A stretch of 64,000 nucleotides of DNA from Acidobacteriaceae bacterium KBS 146 (GCA_000688615.1 JHVA01000001.1:1426001-1490000), one strand, 5' to 3'. Counted from the first letter of the stretch, positions 52,434-63,455 are shown. The notes: generated by a model from the letters alone, not told the origin. Translations and numbers: made by a program.

Positions 52434-53795
52434 ATGGCCTCCGCCCCCGATCTCCAGCGCTCCATCGACGCCGTCTGGCGCATCGAGTCGGCCCGTCTCA
52501 TCGCCGCGCTTACCCGCATCGTCCGCGACGTCGGCCTCGCCGAAGACCTCGCCCAGGACGCCCTCGTCGCCGCGCTCGAGCGCTGGCCCCAGACCGGTAT
52601 CCCCGACAATCCCGCTGCCTGGCTCATGGCCGCTGCCAAGAACCGCGCCATCGACCTCCTCCGCCGCAACAAGCTCCTGGACCGCAAGCACCAGCAGCTC
52701 GGCTACGAGCTTGAATCCTCCCACCAGCTCACCCCCGACCAGATCAACGCCGCTATCGACGACCCCGTCGGCGACGATCTCCTTCGCCTCATCTTCATCT
52801 CCTGCCACCCCATCCTCTCCTCCGAAGCCCGGGTCGCGCTTACCCTCCGCCTCCTCGGGGGCCTCACCACCGACGAGATCGCCCGCGCCTTCCTCCTCGC
52901 CGAACCCACCGTCGCCCAACGCATCGTCCGTGCCAAGCGCACCCTCAGCGAAGCCCGCGTCCCCTTCGAGGTCCCACGCGGAGAAGAATTCACCGCCCGC
53001 CTCTCCTCCGTCCTTCAGGTCATCTACCTCGTCTTCAACGAGGGCTACTCCGCCACTGCCGGCGACGACTGGACCCGTCCCGCGCTCTGCGAAGACGCCC
53101 TCCGCCTCGGGCGCATCCTCGCCGAACTTGTTCCTGAGGAATCCGAGGTCCACGGCCTCGTCGCCCTCATGGAGATCCAGGCCTCACGTCTCAACTCCCG
53201 CGTCGGCCCCTCCGGCGAGCCCATACTTCTCCTCGACCAGGACCGCTCCCGATGGGACCAGATCCTCATCCACCGAGGCCTCACCGCACTCGAACACGCT
53301 GAAGACCTCCTCGCTCAATCGGCCACAAATCCGGCTGCCCCACCTTCGGCTCGTGACGAAGCCAGCCGGCACGAGCCGAAAGTTGGTTCCCAGGATGCCG
53401 AGATCCACCCCGGCCCTTACACCCTGCAAGCAGCGATCGCCGCCTGCCACGCCCGCGCCCTCACTCCCGAAGCCACCGACTGGCACCGCATCGCCGCGCT
53501 CTACGCCCAGCTCGTCCGCCTCACTCCATCTCCCATCGTCGAGCTCAACCGTGCCGTCGCCATCTCCATGGCCTCCGGTCCCGCCGCCGCACTCCCCCTC
53601 ATCGACGCGCTCGCCGACGAGCCCGCCCTCAGGAGCTATCACCTTCTCCCCAGTGTGCGCGGCGACCTCCTCCACAAGCTCGGCCGCCACCAGGAGGCAC
53701 GGGCCGAGTTCGAGCGCGCCGCCTCCCTCACCCGCAACGCACGCGAACGCACTCTGCTGCACAACCGCGCCAAAGCCGCCGAGCCCGCTCCCTGA
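52434..53795 (+). CDS. ECF42-type sigma factor with TPR-like C-terminal domain
   Basis: A 453-residue ECF sigma factor of the group with a long C-terminal extension. Region 2: VWRIESARLIAALTRIVRDVGLAEDLAQDALVAALERWP, broken as ESARLIAALTRIVRD and AEDLAQDALVAALERW. Region 4: EARVALTLRLLGGL, AEPTVAQRIVRAKRTL. The extension has LQVIYLVFNEGYSAT (DUF6596) and a TPR-like tail, and the hallmark GPYTLQAAIAACHARA. Between these, residues about 295-325 include an insert relative to family expectation (see 53318). The usual DGPF/YCII-related partner gene is not next to it. ATG 52434 has only GAAG before it. It diverges from the copper P-ATPase. Confidence 0.88.
   Translation: MASAPDLQRSIDAVWRIESARLIAALTRIVRDVGLAEDLAQDALVAALERWPQTGIPDNPAAWLMAAAKNRAIDLLRRNKLLDRKHQQLGYELESSHQLTPDQINAAIDDPVGDDLLRLIFISCHPILSSEARVALTLRLLGGLTTDEIARAFLLAEPTVAQRIVRAKRTLSEARVPFEVPRGEEFTARLSSVLQVIYLVFNEGYSATAGDDWTRPALCEDALRLGRILAELVPEESEVHGLVALMEIQASRLNSRVGPSGEPILLLDQDRSRWDQILIHRGLTALEHAEDLLAQSATNPAAPPSARDEASRHEPKVGSQDAEIHPGPYTLQAAIAACHARALTPEATDWHRIAALYAQLVRLTPSPIVELNRAVAISMASGPAAALPLIDALADEPALRSYHLLPSVRGDLLHKLGRHQEARAEFERAASLTRNARERTLLHNRAKAAEPAP
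53345..53380 (+). repeat. 11-bp palindrome inserted in frame in the ECF42 gene
   Basis: TTCGGCTCGTG (53345-53355) and CACGAGCCGAA (53370-53380) are exact complements with a 14-base loop inside coding sequence. The surrounding 80 bases encode Ala/Ser/Pro/Glu-rich residues with no counterpart in the conserved ECF42 pattern, suggesting an inserted palindromic unit. Confidence 0.55.
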
Positions 53796-53804
53796 AGGCC
53801 TGTG

Positions 53805-53909
53805 CTAGTGGCTCACCGCCTCCATCTGCAATAGGCCGAGCAGCCCCCGGTCGATGCGGATCGTCACCACCCGGTTGTTATCGATCGGATAGGCGCAACA
53901 ACAGGACAT
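53805..53909 (-). CDS. Possible 34-residue small protein
   Basis: ATG 53909 to TAG 53805, 34 codons, with GGAAG seven bases before the ATG. The product starts MSCCCAYPIDNN and continues VVTIRIDRGLLGLLQM. Three adjacent cysteines are unusual. It lies directly after the ECF42 stop on the opposite strand. It could be a real small protein or a remnant of a longer gene; no family known. Confidence 0.3.
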   Translation of the reverse strand: MSCCCAYPIDNNRVVTIRIDRGLLGLLQMEAVSH

Positions 53910-54265
53910 AATGCGACTTCCAGTGGAATCCGCTACTTTTCTCTCATGATTTTCTTCCAACGGTAATCCCTTCACCTCGCTTTCCTGCTTCCCGTAGACC
54001 TGTCAAGGGCCAGATCCCATAACCTGCCCGGAATCAGCCGCCTGCAAGTGCCGAATTCAGCACATCCGGCCGCTATACTGGAGATAGTCCCAAAAAAGTG
54101 CTTCAAGAAAGACCGGCAAGAAAGATCGGCGCACAAGCTGTTTATTTTCAAGACTTTATTCCTAACTCCAGCCTTATCAAGACTTTAGGGCTGCAGTCCG
54201 GACCTAAGTATTTTGTTTAGAAGACTTTGCACCAAAACATCTATGGGGGTAGCCCTAAATCGAAT
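53910..54265. other. Gap before pyrE with short direct repeats
   Basis: About 355 bases with lower GC than its surroundings. CAAGACTTTA occurs twice, about 35 bases apart, and AAGACTTT a third time. No gene, tRNA or known riboswitch is recognised. Confidence 0.4.
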
Positions 54266-54865
54266 ATGTCTGATCAACGCACGGAACTGCTGAACCTGAT
54301 CGCCACCCTCTCCTTCCGTCTCGGCGACTTCACCCTCGCCAGTGGGCAGAAGTCCGACTACTACATCGACTGCCGCACCACCACCCTCCACGCCGAGGGC
54401 GGCCGTCTCTCCGGTCTCGTCCTCTACGACCTCATCGCCGAGCACTTCCCCCAGGCCGACGCCGTCGGCGGACTCACGATGGGAGCCGACCCACTGGTCT
54501 CAAACACCGCGAGCGCCTCCGCCTGGCACCACCTGCACCACAAGCGTGACTCGCTCGTCCACGGCTTCCTCGTCCGCAAGGCCGAAAAGACGCACGGCAC
54601 CGGCCGCCTCCTCGAAGGCTTCCACAAACTCGGAGCCCACGTAGTCATCGTCGACGACGTCTGCACCACCGGCGGCTCTACCATCACCGCCATCGAGGCC
54701 ACCAAAGCCTCCGGCATGAATGTCATCGGAGTCCTCTGCCTCGTCGACCGTGAACAAGGCGGCCGAGCCAGGATAGAAGCGGCAGCCCCCCACGCGCCCT
54801 TCTATTCCGTCTTCACCGCCAACGATGTGCGCAGTGCGCATGTGGCTTTGAGGAATACCAAATGA
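54266..54865 (+). CDS. pyrE: Orotate phosphoribosyltransferase
   Basis: Joins orotate and PRPP to OMP in pyrimidine synthesis. The 199-residue protein has the PRPP-binding motif VVIVDDVCTTGGST and earlier ELLNLIATLSFRLGDFTLASGQKSDYYIDCR, the standard PyrE start. ATG 54266 is used; an earlier TTG (54227) gives 13 more residues. No ribosome site is visible near the ATG. The stop overlaps a micro-ORF by ATGA. No other pyr gene is near. Confidence 0.93.
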   Translation: MSDQRTELLNLIATLSFRLGDFTLASGQKSDYYIDCRTTTLHAEGGRLSGLVLYDLIAEHFPQADAVGGLTMGADPLVSNTASASAWHHLHHKRDSLVHGFLVRKAEKTHGTGRLLEGFHKLGAHVVIVDDVCTTGGSTITAIEATKASGMNVIGVLCLVDREQGGRARIEAAAPHAPFYSVFTANDVRSAHVALRNTK

Positions 54866-54924
54866 GCAAGCCAGACTTCCGCCCAGCAAAGCGCGGCGAA
54901 TACTTTGACCGGCGGAAGCGATAA
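54862..54924 (+). CDS. 20-codon micro-ORF coupling pyrE and mtnA
   Basis: Its ATG overlaps the pyrE stop (ATGA, 54862-54865). The product MSKPDFRPAKRGEYFDRRKR is strongly basic. The TAA at 54922-54924 is 12 bases before the mtnA ATG. It may be a translational bridge or a very small protein; no homologue is known to me. Confidence 0.4.
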   Translation: MSKPDFRPAKRGEYFDRRKR

Positions 54925-54936
54925 ACTAAAAGAGAC

Positions 54937-56010
<1,074 letters not shown>

Positions 56011-56016
56011 ACTCAT

Positions 56017-56041
56017 GTGTCCGGCTCTCAGGGCCGGACAC
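56017..56041. terminator. Hairpin between mtnA and GT39-like gene
   Basis: GTGTCCGGC (56017-56025) pairs with GCCGGACAC (56033-56041) around a 7-base loop, ending two bases before the convergent stop codon. Short U tract absent. Confidence 0.6.
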
Positions 56042-56042
56042 T

Positions 56043-57419
56043 CTATCCCTGGGCAAGATAAAAGGCCCACTCCACCTGGATCAGGGCCAGCATCACAAGC
56101 GCTGCCCAGCCGCGTGCGCGGCTTCCGGTCCCTGAAGAGCGGACAAGCTGCCAGGCGAGTGCGCCAAGCAGAGCCAAGGGAGCCATCACGGGAAAATGAT
56201 AGGTCGGATGTGACATCGTGACCCAGTAAGGCAGCGCATACAACACAACCGTCGTGGTCAGTAGCCAGGTCTCCCAACGGGCCCAGAAGAGAGCCGGGGC
56301 AGCAGCGATCCAGTAGAAAGCGAAGCCGGCGATCATCAGGTAGCATGCGGCATCCATGCTGAACACCGGGACGAACCAGCGGCTTGCAGTGGGGTCAGTT
56401 TCACGCAGATTTGCCGCGGTGAAGATATCGAAGCCCCAGAAGCAGCGCACGCGGTTTATCGTTCGCAGCAGAAACAGATCGGGCCGATGGAGAACATACT
56501 CGACGGCTTTCTTCTGGAAGGCTGCTCCTCGTTCCGTCTCCGGCAGCGCCGTGATCTGGCGGACGATCGTCTCGTACTCGGGGAACTGCAGGATCTCATC
56601 GGTGCCCACCTTGGCATGTGATCCGAAGTACCAGGTCCGGTAGAGCGGCGTCCACGGATTGTTACCGTAGTAGAGATTGGCTCCATTTGAATTATTGATG
56701 GTCCATTGCCCGGAAAGCTGATGCACCTTTGCGACCCAGGCAAGAATCATCACGGCTCCGAGCGTGATAGCAATCATCGGCTCTGTGAAGCGTCTGCGGC
56801 TAAGGTAGATCAGCGCGGGAAACGCGACCATCAGAGGAAGCGCACTCGGCCGGATCAGCGCGAGTCCGCCCATGGTTCCCCCCAGAAGCAGAGCTTCGCG
56901 CCAACCTGCACCCTTCCAACACCGCACAGATGCGCTCACCGCGAGCAGCAGCAGGACCGCGGAGGGCAGTTGCGTCATCGGCTCAACAGAAAAATGGATG
57001 AGTGCCGGTGTCACGCTGAAGACCGCCAGCAGCAATAAAAGGGTGTTTGTTTTGACACCGAGATCACGACCCAGCCGGACCCAACCGAAGCAAAACAGAA
57101 TCCACCAGGCCAACATGGAGGCGCGAAGCACGATGTCTCCGAAGCCTGCAGCAAGAAAGGGAGCGAGATACAACGGGAGTCCGGGAGGCCAGTAGGGCAC
57201 GAAGTGGTCGCCCTGCAACAGCCGCAGCGCCATCCCGCGATAGTCTTGGGAATCCGAGGCCAGCGGCGTTCCGGCAACCGCCCACAAAACCAGGATCCGG
57301 AGAAGAAGGCTGCATCCAAGAATTAGGGCGAACCCTTGCCAGGTCCGCGTCTGTTCCGGTTTCGCCTGTCTCGATTCGCTCACCTCTGATTCTGTTGACT
57401 GCTCCTGAATTGCCTTCAC
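56043..57419 (-). CDS. Glycosyltransferase 39-like multispanning membrane protein
   Basis: A 458-residue membrane protein with about ten hydrophobic segments. The first loop after segment 1 has ASDSQDYRGMALRLLQGDHF and PYWPPGLPLYLAPFLAAGF, in which the Asp pair and the PPGLPLYL motif fit the GT-C superfamily (PMT/ArnT-like, DUF2029/GT39), which use polyprenyl-phosphate sugars. The C-terminal segments and loop MSHPTYHFPVMAPLALL are consistent. The acceptor and sugar are unknown. It begins with GTG 57419, GGAGAG upstream. Confidence 0.78.
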   Translation of the reverse strand: MKAIQEQSTESEVSESRQAKPEQTRTWQGFALILGCSLLLRILVLWAVAGTPLASDSQDYRGMALRLLQGDHFVPYWPPGLPLYLAPFLAAGFGDIVLRASMLAWWILFCFGWVRLGRDLGVKTNTLLLLLAVFSVTPALIHFSVEPMTQLPSAVLLLLAVSASVRCWKGAGWREALLLGGTMGGLALIRPSALPLMVAFPALIYLSRRRFTEPMIAITLGAVMILAWVAKVHQLSGQWTINNSNGANLYYGNNPWTPLYRTWYFGSHAKVGTDEILQFPEYETIVRQITALPETERGAAFQKKAVEYVLHRPDLFLLRTINRVRCFWGFDIFTAANLRETDPTASRWFVPVFSMDAACYLMIAGFAFYWIAAAPALFWARWETWLLTTTVVLYALPYWVTMSHPTYHFPVMAPLALLGALAWQLVRSSGTGSRARGWAALVMLALIQVEWAFYLAQG

Positions 57420-57532
57420 ATGCTCTCCGGGAATTGAGTCAGCGGACTCCTGCTCTCATCATATCGCGGCGTCGAATACCGGCCCGCCTCGACATTGCGT
57501 CGAGAAAAGCGTCTACCCTATGAGGGAGCAAG

Positions 57533-57838
57533 GTGATTTATCGCTTTTTCAACCCGCGCTGCCGTTCCCTCCTTCGCGGAGCTCTCCTGGTTCTTCTCAG
57601 CCTCGGCGCCTCAGTTCTGCTCTCGGATTTCCCCCACAACCACGCAACGCCTTTGCTGATCTTTCCAGCCATCGCGGCGATTGCCGGAACCATCGATCAC
57701 CTTCGCTGCATGAACACACGCTGGAGCCTCTATCACGGCGGTGTCCTCCTCCTTCTGTACATGGACCTGATGGCGATCGGAATGATTCTGTTCTTTCTCC
57801 TCTATCCTTACGCGCTCTGGATGACACGATCTGGATAA
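57533..57838 (+). CDS. Small membrane protein of unknown function
   Basis: A 101-residue protein with three hydrophobic segments (LLRGALLVLLSLGASVLL, LLIFPAIAAIAGTI, GGVLLLLYMDLMAIGMILFFLLY). GTG start with GGGAG before it. A second longer frame across this region and mscL (57520-58098) is a shadow. It ends 66 bases before mscL and may be cotranscribed with it. Confidence 0.5.
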   Translation: MIYRFFNPRCRSLLRGALLVLLSLGASVLLSDFPHNHATPLLIFPAIAAIAGTIDHLRCMNTRWSLYHGGVLLLLYMDLMAIGMILFFLLYPYALWMTRSG

Positions 57839-57904
57839 CTTTGCAGCTGGACCTGTCGTATACTCGCCGTGATCAAGCACGTGACTTCAAGATAGGGAGA
57901 TCTC

Positions 57905-58306
57905 ATGCTCAAAGGCTTTCGCGATTTCATTCTGCGCGGAAACGTGATGGACCTCGCAGTAGCCGTCATCATCGGCGCGGCCTTCACCTCCATCGTCACT
58001 GCGCTGACGGCCAACATCATCAACCCGTTGCTCGGCGCTATTGTAGGGAAGCCCAACTTCGATTATCTAATAGGCCATGTCGGCGGCGGCGTAATTGAGT
58101 ACGGGAAGTTCATCACCGCCATCGTCAACTTCCTTCTGATTGCCGCAGTTGTTTACTTCTTCCTCGTCATGCCGACCCAGTATCTGCTCAAGAGGTTCAA
58201 TCCCCCCGCCGCGCCTCCGAGCACAAAGCCGTGCCCCGAGTGCCTGTCCGATATTCCCGTCGCAGCACACCGCTGCAAGTTCTGCGGCCAACCAGTCGCA
58301 GCATAA
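57905..58306 (+). CDS. mscL: Large-conductance mechanosensitive channel MscL with zinc ribbon tail
   Basis: Membrane-tension-gated channel that releases solutes on osmotic downshock. The 133-residue protein has MLKGFRDFILRGNVMDLAVAVIIGAAF, TM1 (about 16-38) and TM2 (about 68-90), the family arrangement. The C-terminal end differs from the usual helical bundle: it carries C110, C113, C124 and C127 (CPECLSDIPVAAHRCKFC), a CxxC-x10-CxxC zinc ribbon. GGGAG precedes ATG 57905. Such tails occur in some MscL proteins; their role is unknown. Confidence 0.92.
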   Translation: MLKGFRDFILRGNVMDLAVAVIIGAAFTSIVTALTANIINPLLGAIVGKPNFDYLIGHVGGGVIEYGKFITAIVNFLLIAAVVYFFLVMPTQYLLKRFNPPAAPPSTKPCPECLSDIPVAAHRCKFCGQPVAA

Positions 58307-58315
58307 AGTATCCGG

Positions 58316-58356
58316 ATTCCGCATAGCGAGGCGCCGTCTGTCGTGCTATGCGGAAT
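58316..58356. terminator. 12-bp hairpin after mscL
   Basis: ATTCCGCATAGC (58316-58327) and GCTATGCGGAAT (58345-58356) are exact complements with a 17-base loop, 10 bases after the mscL stop and 40 bases before the M28 peptidase start. No T-run follows. Confidence 0.6.
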
Positions 58357-58396
58357 GCTGTACTCTAACCTCTAACTTTCCCTTCAGAGGTTACTT

Positions 58397-60538
58397 TTGC
58401 GCGCTGCCCGAACGCTTGCTTCCCCGCTTCTGTTCGCCGCCCTCGCTGCTTCGGCCCAAACCCCGCAGGTCTTTGGATATCGCGACTTCGCGCAGCAGGC
58501 CAAATGGGACGCCATCTTCCTTCCGATCCCGGACGCAAAGCTTGCTGGAGAGCACCTCAAGACGCTGACCGCCTCTCCGCACTGGGCCTCTTCACAGCAG
58601 GACTATGCCACGGCTGTCTATGTCGCAGACAGGTTCAAGGCCGCCGGCATCGAAACCCAGATCGTTCCCTACAAAGTGCTGCTGAATAAACCGACAAAGA
58701 TTTCGATCGAAGCCTTTAGCGCCAATGGGGAAAAGCTGATGTCCGGACCAACGCCGGAACATGTCGATCCTAAGAAGTACGGCGGAGATCCCTTTCAGGA
58801 CAACCCTGATATCTTTCCTGCCTTCAACGGCTCCTCACCGTCGGGAGATGTAACCGCGGATGTGGTCTACGCCAACTACGGCAGCGAGGAAGACTTCAAA
58901 AAGCTGGCAAGCCTGGGAGTCAGCGTCAAAGACAAGATCGTGATCGTCCGCTATGGAGCCAACTTTCGCGGGGTTAAGGTCTATCTTGCCCAGCAATATG
59001 GCGCCAAAGGTGTGCTGATCTACTCCGACCCCGCCGATGATGGCTACTTCCGTGGTGATGTCTACCCGAAGGGGCCCTTCCGGCCTGAATCCGGAGTGCA
59101 GCGAGGATCGGTGCAGTTCCTGCCGATCTATCCCGGTGATCCCCAGACGCCCGGTATCGCCTCTACGCCTGATCTCCCTGACTCCAAGCGGATACCACTC
59201 TCTGATCTCAAAGGAAACGAACCTTCGATTCCGGCGAACCCGCTTTCCTACAAGGACGCCGCTCCCATCCTGAAATGTCTTGGGGGGCCGCTCTCGCCTC
59301 GCGGGTGGCAGGGAGCTCTTCCTTTTACCTATCACCTTGGAGGAGTCGACCACGTCAAGGTCCACATGCATCTGGAGCAGGACACCGCGCTCCGCACCAT
59401 CTGGGATGTGATCGGCACCATTGAGGGCACCGATGCTTCGCAGAAACAGGACTGGGTTATCGCTGGAAACCATCGCGACGCATGGGTCTTCGGCGCGGTC
59501 GATCCGACCTCCGGAACCGCAGCAATGCTTGAAACGGTTCACGGCCTGGGCGAATTGCTCAAGCAGGGCTGGAAGCCAAAGCGCCGAATTGTTCTTGCTT
59601 CCTGGGATGCCGAAGAGGAGGGTCTCGTGGGCTCGACTGAATGGGCTGAGCAGCACGCGAACCAACTCGCTCACGCTGTCGCATACTTCAACACAGATGT
59701 CGGTGTCTCCGGTCCAAACTTCAAGGCCGCCGCAGTCCCTTCGCTAAAGCACTTTGTTCGCGAAGTAGCCAAGCAAGTTCCGTCGCCCAAAGGGGGAACC
59801 GTATACCAGCAGTGGAAGCTGGATCAGGATCACGATACCCCAAGTCACGTTCTCAACCACGTCAACAACGCGGATGAGGAGGATGCGCACGTTGGGGATC
59901 TGGGATCCGGCTCCGATTACACGCCGTTTATTCAGCACCTGGGTGTCCCGTCGACGGATATCGGATCGGAAGGGCCCTACGGCGTCTATCACTCTGTCTT
60001 CGACAACTACAACTGGTTTACAAAGTTTGCAGATCCGACCTTTGTCTATGAGCAGCAGCAGGCGCGCGTCTTCGGTCTAGAAATTCTTCATATGGCCGAT
60101 ACCGATGTCCTGCCCTATGATTACGCGCTTTATGGCAAGGAGATCGCGAGCTATCTTGACCGCGCCCAGAGACATGCGACTGCGAGCAAGCTGGACCTGG
60201 ATTTCGCAACCGTTCTCGCCGCAGCCCATCGCTTCGAATCTGCGGGGACAGCTATCCGGTCACGCCAAGTCGCGCCCCCTGCTGATACCGCAACACTGAA
60301 TACTGCGCTGCGCAGCGCAGAGAGTGCGTTGTTGTCTCCAAACGGCCTTCCCCATCGGCCCTGGTATAAACACACCATCTACGCTCCGGGCGAATACACG
60401 GGTTACGCTGCCGTTGTTATTCCCGGAGTCAATGAAGCGATCGGGGAGAATGACGCTTCGCGGGCTAGAGAACAGCTCACGCAGCTCACCGAGGCTCTCA
60501 ACCGCGCTTCGTCCGTGCTGGAGGCCGCTTTGAAATAG
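58397..60538 (+). CDS. M28 family metallopeptidase (glutamate carboxypeptidase II type)
   Basis: Secreted zinc aminopeptidase/carboxypeptidase of 713 residues. A signal peptide (LASPLLFAALAASAQ) is followed by an N-terminal segment, a PA-type domain (residues about 130-330, with ASLGVSVKDKIVIVRYG), and the M28 catalytic domain: GNHRDAWVFGAVDPTSG (His and Asp zinc ligands), WDAEEEGLVGSTEW (Glu pair), YFNTDVGVSG, and SEGPYGVYHSVFDNYNW (His). The C-terminal 120 residues match the transferrin-receptor-like dimerisation domain. The layout is that of PSMA-like peptidases. The start is TTG 58397 with GAGG upstream. A terminator follows. Confidence 0.9.
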   Translation: MRAARTLASPLLFAALAASAQTPQVFGYRDFAQQAKWDAIFLPIPDAKLAGEHLKTLTASPHWASSQQDYATAVYVADRFKAAGIETQIVPYKVLLNKPTKISIEAFSANGEKLMSGPTPEHVDPKKYGGDPFQDNPDIFPAFNGSSPSGDVTADVVYANYGSEEDFKKLASLGVSVKDKIVIVRYGANFRGVKVYLAQQYGAKGVLIYSDPADDGYFRGDVYPKGPFRPESGVQRGSVQFLPIYPGDPQTPGIASTPDLPDSKRIPLSDLKGNEPSIPANPLSYKDAAPILKCLGGPLSPRGWQGALPFTYHLGGVDHVKVHMHLEQDTALRTIWDVIGTIEGTDASQKQDWVIAGNHRDAWVFGAVDPTSGTAAMLETVHGLGELLKQGWKPKRRIVLASWDAEEEGLVGSTEWAEQHANQLAHAVAYFNTDVGVSGPNFKAAAVPSLKHFVREVAKQVPSPKGGTVYQQWKLDQDHDTPSHVLNHVNNADEEDAHVGDLGSGSDYTPFIQHLGVPSTDIGSEGPYGVYHSVFDNYNWFTKFADPTFVYEQQQARVFGLEILHMADTDVLPYDYALYGKEIASYLDRAQRHATASKLDLDFATVLAAAHRFESAGTAIRSRQVAPPADTATLNTALRSAESALLSPNGLPHRPWYKHTIYAPGEYTGYAAVVIPGVNEAIGENDASRAREQLTQLTEALNRASSVLEAALK

Positions 60539-60555
60539 CGCGCATAGTAAAAGGT

Positions 60556-60590
60556 AAAAGGGCGAATCCCGAGGGATCCGCCTTTTTTTC
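60556..60590 (+). terminator. M28 peptidase terminator
   Basis: A stem of about 13 base pairs (one G-U, one mismatch) with loop GAG at 60571-60573 is followed by seven T residues (60583-60589). Good rho-independent terminator. Confidence 0.85.
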
Positions 60591-60637
60591 GATTTTTGGA
60601 GAACCGTTATCGAACATCGGTTCCCATCCGGTTGTGG

Positions 60638-60790
60638 CTAACTTCGCTTGGAAGTCCCGGGCTCGGCCCGGGGCTCCCGCCCTCTGTTCATGTCACTTTG
60701 GTTGGGTTGAACTGCTTCGTGCCATCCACTGGTTCCTCCGGTTTCCCGGACGTTCCTATCAGGAATGCTCCTGATATTTTGGTTGGCCAT
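60638..60790 (-). CDS. Possible 50-residue hydrophilic protein
   Basis: ATG 60790 to TAG 60638 is 50 codons. AAGGAG lies about 9 bases before the ATG, the best ribosome site among the small frames. The product starts MANQNIRSIPDRNVRETGG and is polar and probably disordered. It lies alone in the 567-base gap between the M28 peptidase and thiC. A short GC hairpin (60656-60672) is inside it. No known family; may be a real small protein. Confidence 0.4.
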   Translation of the reverse strand: MANQNIRSIPDRNVRETGGTSGWHEAVQPNQSDMNRGREPRAEPGTSKRS

Positions 60791-61046
60791 AGGCTACTCT
60801 CTCCTTCTGGAAGATTTCTCTTCCGTTACAAACTGAGACATCTTATCTGCTCATGGCGTTGTCTTCGTTTCGAGGATTTGCCTGTGCAAACTGTGGATAA
60901 CTGGATCACCGTGAAGCCTTGGTTTTCGCGGCCTTCCTCATGGAGGCAGACCTTGCTGCAGGCGACCGTTTCGCTGCTCCCTTTTCGCTGCGGCGGACCT
61001 GGAGCTGGCTGAGCGTCTTGCAGCGGCCCGCTTCACGCCAAAGCAA

Positions 61047-61078
61047 ATGGCCGCACCAGAGATAGCTGGAGCGGCCAT
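61047..61078 (-). terminator. Hairpin downstream of thiC
   Basis: ATGGCCGC (61047-61054) pairs with GCGGCCAT (61071-61078), and inside CCAG (61056-61059) pairs with CTGG (61066-61069). It lies 28 bases after the thiC stop on the minus strand, with a short T-rich stretch beyond. Confidence 0.7.
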
Positions 61079-61105
61079 ACATCGTTCTTCGATCGTGTGT
61101 GCTGA

Positions 61106-62836
<1,731 letters not shown>

Positions 62837-62879
62837 TTAACGGCGTCTCCACGCCAAAACATGGAAAAGGAGCATCAGC

Positions 62880-63383
62880 ATGAAAATGTTCTCGGCCAAC
62901 ATCGAAGATCTGCGTACGCTTTACATCACCAATTTGAAGAAGGCTTTGGATATGGAGCAAAAGATTACCGATGCCCTCCCCAAAATGATCGAGAAGTCCA
63001 CCGATCCGCAGCTTGCCACAGCGTTCCGCGACCATCTGCGACAGACCGAAGGTCATGTCGCCAATGTCGAAGCCCTGGTTCGCAACGCAACCGGCGACGC
63101 CGACACAGAGACCTGCAAGGCCATTAGCGGCTTGGTCACTGAAGCCGAAGACAGCATCAAGGACGCCTCCGATACCGGTATCCGCGATATCACCCTCATC
63201 GCTTGCGGGCAGCAGGTGGAGCATCACGAGATCGCCGTGTACGGTACCTTGCGCACATGGGCCAACATTCTGGGCCTGACGGAAGACGTCCGTATCCTCG
63301 AATCTATCCTCAATGAAGAAAAGGAAGCCGATAAGTTATTGAGCACCATCTCCGATGGGGTCAATCTGCAGGCCGCCGCATAG
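62880..63383 (+). CDS. DUF892 (YciE/YciF) ferritin-like protein
   Basis: A 167-residue helical protein with the YciE/YciF pattern: LRTLYITNLKKALDMEQKI, ALPKMIEKSTDPQLATAF, HLRQTEGHV and a second half with EVEHHEIAVYGTLR-like QVEHHEIAVYGTLRTWA. The ferritin-like ExxH iron ligands can be placed in EQKI, EGHV and EHHE. Family members are induced in general stress, with unknown substrate. AAGGAG precedes ATG 62880. It ends in a clear bidirectional terminator. Confidence 0.85.
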   Translation: MKMFSANIEDLRTLYITNLKKALDMEQKITDALPKMIEKSTDPQLATAFRDHLRQTEGHVANVEALVRNATGDADTETCKAISGLVTEAEDSIKDASDTGIRDITLIACGQQVEHHEIAVYGTLRTWANILGLTEDVRILESILNEEKEADKLLSTISDGVNLQAAA

Positions 63384-63400
63384 GTTCAACTTAATTTATG

Positions 63401-63443
63401 CAAAAAAGACGCCGGCAGGAAACCTATCCCCTGCCGGCTTTTC
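63401..63443. terminator. Bidirectional terminator after DUF892 gene
   Basis: GCCGGCAGG (63411-63419) pairs with CCTGCCGGC (63430-63438), with A-run at 63402-63407 and T-run at 63439-63442. It serves the plus-strand gene and the convergent permease. Confidence 0.85.
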
Positions 63444-63455
63444 GTTTGAGGAGAA

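Noticed and set aside
57520..58098. A 192-codon plus-strand frame overlapping a membrane protein and mscL
   Set aside because: It overlaps mscL in another frame, and its Ser/Arg/His-rich product is typical of a shadow frame.
60596..61012. A 138-codon plus-strand frame
   Set aside because: Composition and sequence look non-coding, there is no family and the start lies just behind a terminator; the smaller minus-strand frame is better supported.
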